Below are positions 4,564-6,255 of a stretch of DNA of 6,255 bases, one piece after another. The position numbers and the translations under genes were made by a program. The notes under the pieces were generated by a model that saw only the letters and a program-made list of their open reading frames with translations, had not been told where the DNA came from and did no database searches. Position 1 is the first letter of the stretch, and each line of letters starts with the position of its first letter. Source of the DNA: Clostridia bacterium (GTDB lineage: Bacteria; Bacillota_A; Clostridia; Christensenellales; Aristaeellaceae); assembly GCA_017398245.1 (NCBI GenBank), contig JAFQGN010000251.1, positions 1 to 6,255 on the forward strand. The letters run 5' to 3'.

Positions 4564-5880
4564 ATGGGTATGTGCAAAAAGAGGGCTTGGAAACTGCTTG
4601 AGGATATGAGCTTTGTCCGCGTTGCGGGTTCCCCGGAAGATCTGAAGACCGCTCAGCTGCTCAAGGCGATGTGCGACGAAGCCGGCGTTCCGGCTGAGAT
4701 CGAAGAGTTCGAAGTGGACGTCGTCGATATCGAAACCGCCACTCTGGAAGTGCTCGAGCCCGAATATAAGGCCTATCCGGTCATCGGCATCGGCAAGACC
4801 CCGAACACCCCCGAAGAAGGCATCGTGGGCGGCTTCAAGTATATCGAAGACGCTATGGACGCCAACCTGACCGATATCGAAGGCAAGATCGTGCTCATGC
4901 AGGGCCGCGCCAAGCCGGACCTGTTCAAGAAGCTGAAGGAAAAGGGCGCCATCGGCTACATCGCGCTGGGCGGCAATATGTATGAAGACGAGAGCATCAA
5001 GAACGAGCTGCGCCCGTCCAATGCTTTCGGCAAGGACAACCCGCTGCCGGGCCTGCGCATCCACATCTCCCAGGCCGAACAGCTGGTCCTTTCCAAGCCC
5101 ACCAAGGTGAAGATGACCCTCAAGTCCGAAACCAAGAAGGCCACCGCGCACAACGTGGTCGCCACCATCGAAGGCACCGATCTGAAGAACGAAGTGCTCT
5201 GCTTCTCCGCCCATTGCGATTCCGTTCCCTATTCCAAGGGTTCCTGGGACAACGCCACCGGCTCCGTCGCCATTGCGGAACTGATGCACTACTTCAAGGA
5301 AAAGGGCTCCCGCCGTACGCTCAAGTTCGTCTGGTGCGGCGCTGAGGAGATCGGCCTGGTCGGCTCCCGCGAATACTGCAAGAAGCACGAAGCCGAGCTC
5401 AAGGACTACATCTTCAACATCAACTTCGATATGACCGGCGTCACCATCGGCTATGAAAAGTGCTGCTGCTCCACCAGCGAGGAGACCATGCACGCCATCG
5501 AATACATGGCCAAGCTGAACAACTACCCGCTCAATATCGAACTGGGCACCTACGCTTCCGATTCCACCAGCTTTGCCGGCGCCGGCGTTCCCGCCTGCTC
5601 CTTCGCGAGGCTCCAGGCCATGGGCGGCGCTCAGATCCACAACCACAACGATACCATGGAGCGTCTCGATCCCGATTCCTTCATGATCACGCAGGAATTC
5701 GTCGCCAAGTTTGCCGAGCAGCTCGCCAACGCTCCGGTGAACCCCATCCCGCGTAAGTTCGCCGACGTCGTCGCCAAGAAGCTGGAAGAAGGCAAGAAGA
5801 TGCGCGCGGCTATGGAAGCCAAGGAAAAGGAAGAAAAGAAGGACGAAGAAAAGCCTGAAGAAAAGAAGGAAGACAAGTAA
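4564..5880 (+). CDS. M28-family zinc metallopeptidase with PA-like insert
   Basis: M28 enzymes are two-zinc aminopeptidases or carboxypeptidases acting on peptides. Residues 1-60 are the usual N-terminal lead-in (AGSPEDLKTAQLLKAMCDEAG at 21-41). A PA-like insert covers about 85-185 (IEGKIVLMQGRA at 105-116, EKGAIGYIALGG at 126-137). The catalytic domain follows with HCDS (H217, D219), SWDNATGS (bridging D229), GAEEIGLVGS (general base E261, ligand E262), NFDMTG (D289) and IHNHNDTMERL (H359), so the full catalytic and zinc set is present. There is no signal peptide or membrane segment, so it is probably cytoplasmic, whereas many M28 enzymes are secreted. Odd features are a Cys triplet at 300-302 and a Lys/Glu-rich tail from about 416 to 438. 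The start is set by AGGAGG nine bases upstream. It is the last gene of the operon; all but two of its 46 Lys codons are AAG. Confidence 0.92.
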   Translation: MGMCKKRAWKLLEDMSFVRVAGSPEDLKTAQLLKAMCDEAGVPAEIEEFEVDVVDIETATLEVLEPEYKAYPVIGIGKTPNTPEEGIVGGFKYIEDAMDANLTDIEGKIVLMQGRAKPDLFKKLKEKGAIGYIALGGNMYEDESIKNELRPSNAFGKDNPLPGLRIHISQAEQLVLSKPTKVKMTLKSETKKATAHNVVATIEGTDLKNEVLCFSAHCDSVPYSKGSWDNATGSVAIAELMHYFKEKGSRRTLKFVWCGAEEIGLVGSREYCKKHEAELKDYIFNINFDMTGVTIGYEKCCCSTSEETMHAIEYMAKLNNYPLNIELGTYASDSTSFAGAGVPACSFARLQAMGGAQIHNHNDTMERLDPDSFMITQEFVAKFAEQLANAPVNPIPRKFADVVAKKLEEGKKMRAAMEAKEKEEKKDEEKPEEKKEDK

Positions 5881-5894
5881 GTTTTCCGATACGG

Positions 5895-5925
5895 ACAGCC
5901 GGAGCGAAATGCCCCGGCTGTTTTC
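5895..5925 (+). terminator. Rho-independent terminator of the peptidase operon
   Basis: ACAGCCGG (5895-5902) pairs with CCGGCTGT (5914-5921). Inside, GC (5904-5905) can pair with GC (5911-5912) past an A/C mismatch, leaving a GAAAT loop. TTTT at 5921-5924 follows. It begins 15 bases after the M28 stop codon and ends just before the next promoter. Confidence 0.82.
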
Positions 5926-5932
5926 GTGTGCG

Positions 5933-5962
5933 TTGACACAAGCGCAGCGGCAATGGTAAAAT
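5933..5962 (+). promoter_or_regulatory. Strong sigma-A promoter with extended -10
   Basis: A perfect -35, TTGACA (5933-5938), is followed after 18 bases by TAAAAT (5957-5962, 5/6 match), preceded by TGG (5954-5956), an extended -10 TGn. Transcription should start near 5969, giving a leader of about 35 bases. This is the closest match to consensus in the window and starts the arabinofuranosidase-like unit independently of the peptidase operon. Confidence 0.8.
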
Positions 5963-5981
5963 ACAGGCAGCAAACAAATCA

Positions 5982-5995
5982 TCCGGAAACGGAGG
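5982..5995 (+). promoter_or_regulatory. SD of the arabinofuranosidase-like gene, partly inside a small hairpin
   Basis: GGAGG (5991-5995) lies eight bases before ATG 6004 and fixes that start. The first three SD bases can be buried in a 4-bp stem TCCG (5982-5985) with CGGA (5990-5993) closed by a GAAA loop of GNRA type. The stem is short, so any effect on translation is likely to be modest. Confidence 0.5.
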
Positions 5996-6003
5996 AATAG
6001 CAT

Positions 6004-6255
6004 ATGGCGCAGGACGATATCCGGCATCTTGCCGTCTGCACGGAAGGGGCGGCAGCTGTAACGCCCTTTGTGTTTGGCCATAATCTGGAGCACACGCGCG
6101 CATGTGTATCCGGCGGGCTCAGTGCGCAGCTGCTGCGCAACCGCAAGTTTGCCGGCCGTCCGTCAGCCAGGCGCGGCGTGGCGGCGGAATGGTTTGGCAT
6201 TGGCAAGCGGGCGTTTTTCTGTACCGATCAGGAAAGGTACGTGCGCCACTACAAG
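6004..6255 (+). CDS. GH51-like alpha-L-arabinofuranosidase-family protein, N-terminal fragment
   Basis: Eighty-four codons are present and the frame runs off the window. The segment TPFVFGHNLEHTRACVSGGLSAQLLRNRKFAG (residues 19-50) resembles the start of GH51-type arabinofuranosidases, where a GxxxE motif leads into GGLyAqLLRNRsFe; the downstream AAEWFGIG (59-66) fits relatives I recall from Clostridia and Paenibacillus. Such enzymes release L-arabinofuranose from arabinan, arabinoxylan or plant glycosides. The catalytic glutamates would lie beyond the window. No signal peptide is seen, so a cytoplasmic location is likely. The start is supported by GGAGG eight bases upstream and a strong promoter. 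Codon choice is less biased than in the peptidase operon (TCA, AGT, TGT, GTA and GGG occur). The broad glycosidase assignment is fairly secure; GH51 itself is tentative. Confidence 0.68.
   Translation, partial: MAQDDIRHLAVCTEGAAAVTPFVFGHNLEHTRACVSGGLSAQLLRNRKFAGRPSARRGVAAEWFGIGKRAFFCTDQERYVRHYK

Noticed and set aside
4557..4601. Out-of-frame ATG two bases after the SD of the M28 gene
   Set aside because: Too close to the SD, and the frame closes after 14 codons; the ATG at 4564 opens the full M28 protein.
3121..6093. 990-codon open frame on the - strand
   Set aside because: It lies in exact codon register opposite the PLP-enzyme and M28 genes, which happen to share a frame. It stays open because those genes lack TTA, CTA and TCA. 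Its protein has no recognisable domain, while the + strand genes have complete catalytic motifs.

Overview
The window is moderately high-GC bacterial DNA in which every gene I can support lies on the + strand. Strong AGGAGG-type ribosome binding sites, short intergenic gaps, Rho-independent terminators and the enzyme families present suggest a plant-glycan- and peptide-using anaerobe of the Clostridia (Bacillota), probably gut-associated. That assignment is an inference from gene style and family memory; there is no marker gene here.

There are four transcription units. (1) Bases 1-326 are the C-terminal end of a LacZ-type GH2 beta-galactosidase, closed by a strong hairpin terminator (335-379). 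(2) A single gene (472-1755) encodes an apiosidase-like glycoside hydrolase of the DUF4038/GH140 type. A hairpin plus T-run precedes it and a terminator (1863-1895) follows. (3) After a 325-base gap holding phased A-tracts, palindromes and a sigma-A promoter (2003-2031), three genes run together: an M29 aminopeptidase (2081-3298), a MalY/PatB-type PLP C-S lyase or aminotransferase (3316-4494) and an M28 metallopeptidase (4564-5880). They end at a terminator (5895-5925). (4) A near-consensus extended -10 promoter (5933-5962) and a strong SD drive the first 84 codons of a GH51-like alpha-L-arabinofuranosidase-family protein, which runs off the window.

The glycosidases (beta-galactosidase, apiosidase-like, arabinofuranosidase-like) fit stepwise trimming of plant pectin or hemicellulose side chains or plant glycosides. 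The complete one has no signal peptide, so it should act on imported oligosaccharides or glycosides. The central operon looks like an intracellular peptide-to-amino-acid module: two unrelated metallopeptidases flank a PLP enzyme of a family that cleaves cysteine S-conjugates. Its genes have extreme codon bias (AAG for Lys outside the first ten codons; no TTA, CTA or TCA), suggesting high expression. No mobile element, CRISPR array, tRNA or rRNA was seen. The most interesting points are a possible peptide/cysteine-conjugate pathway, unusual active-site residues in its first two enzymes, the phased A-tracts before its promoter, and a possible attenuator before the apiosidase-like gene.
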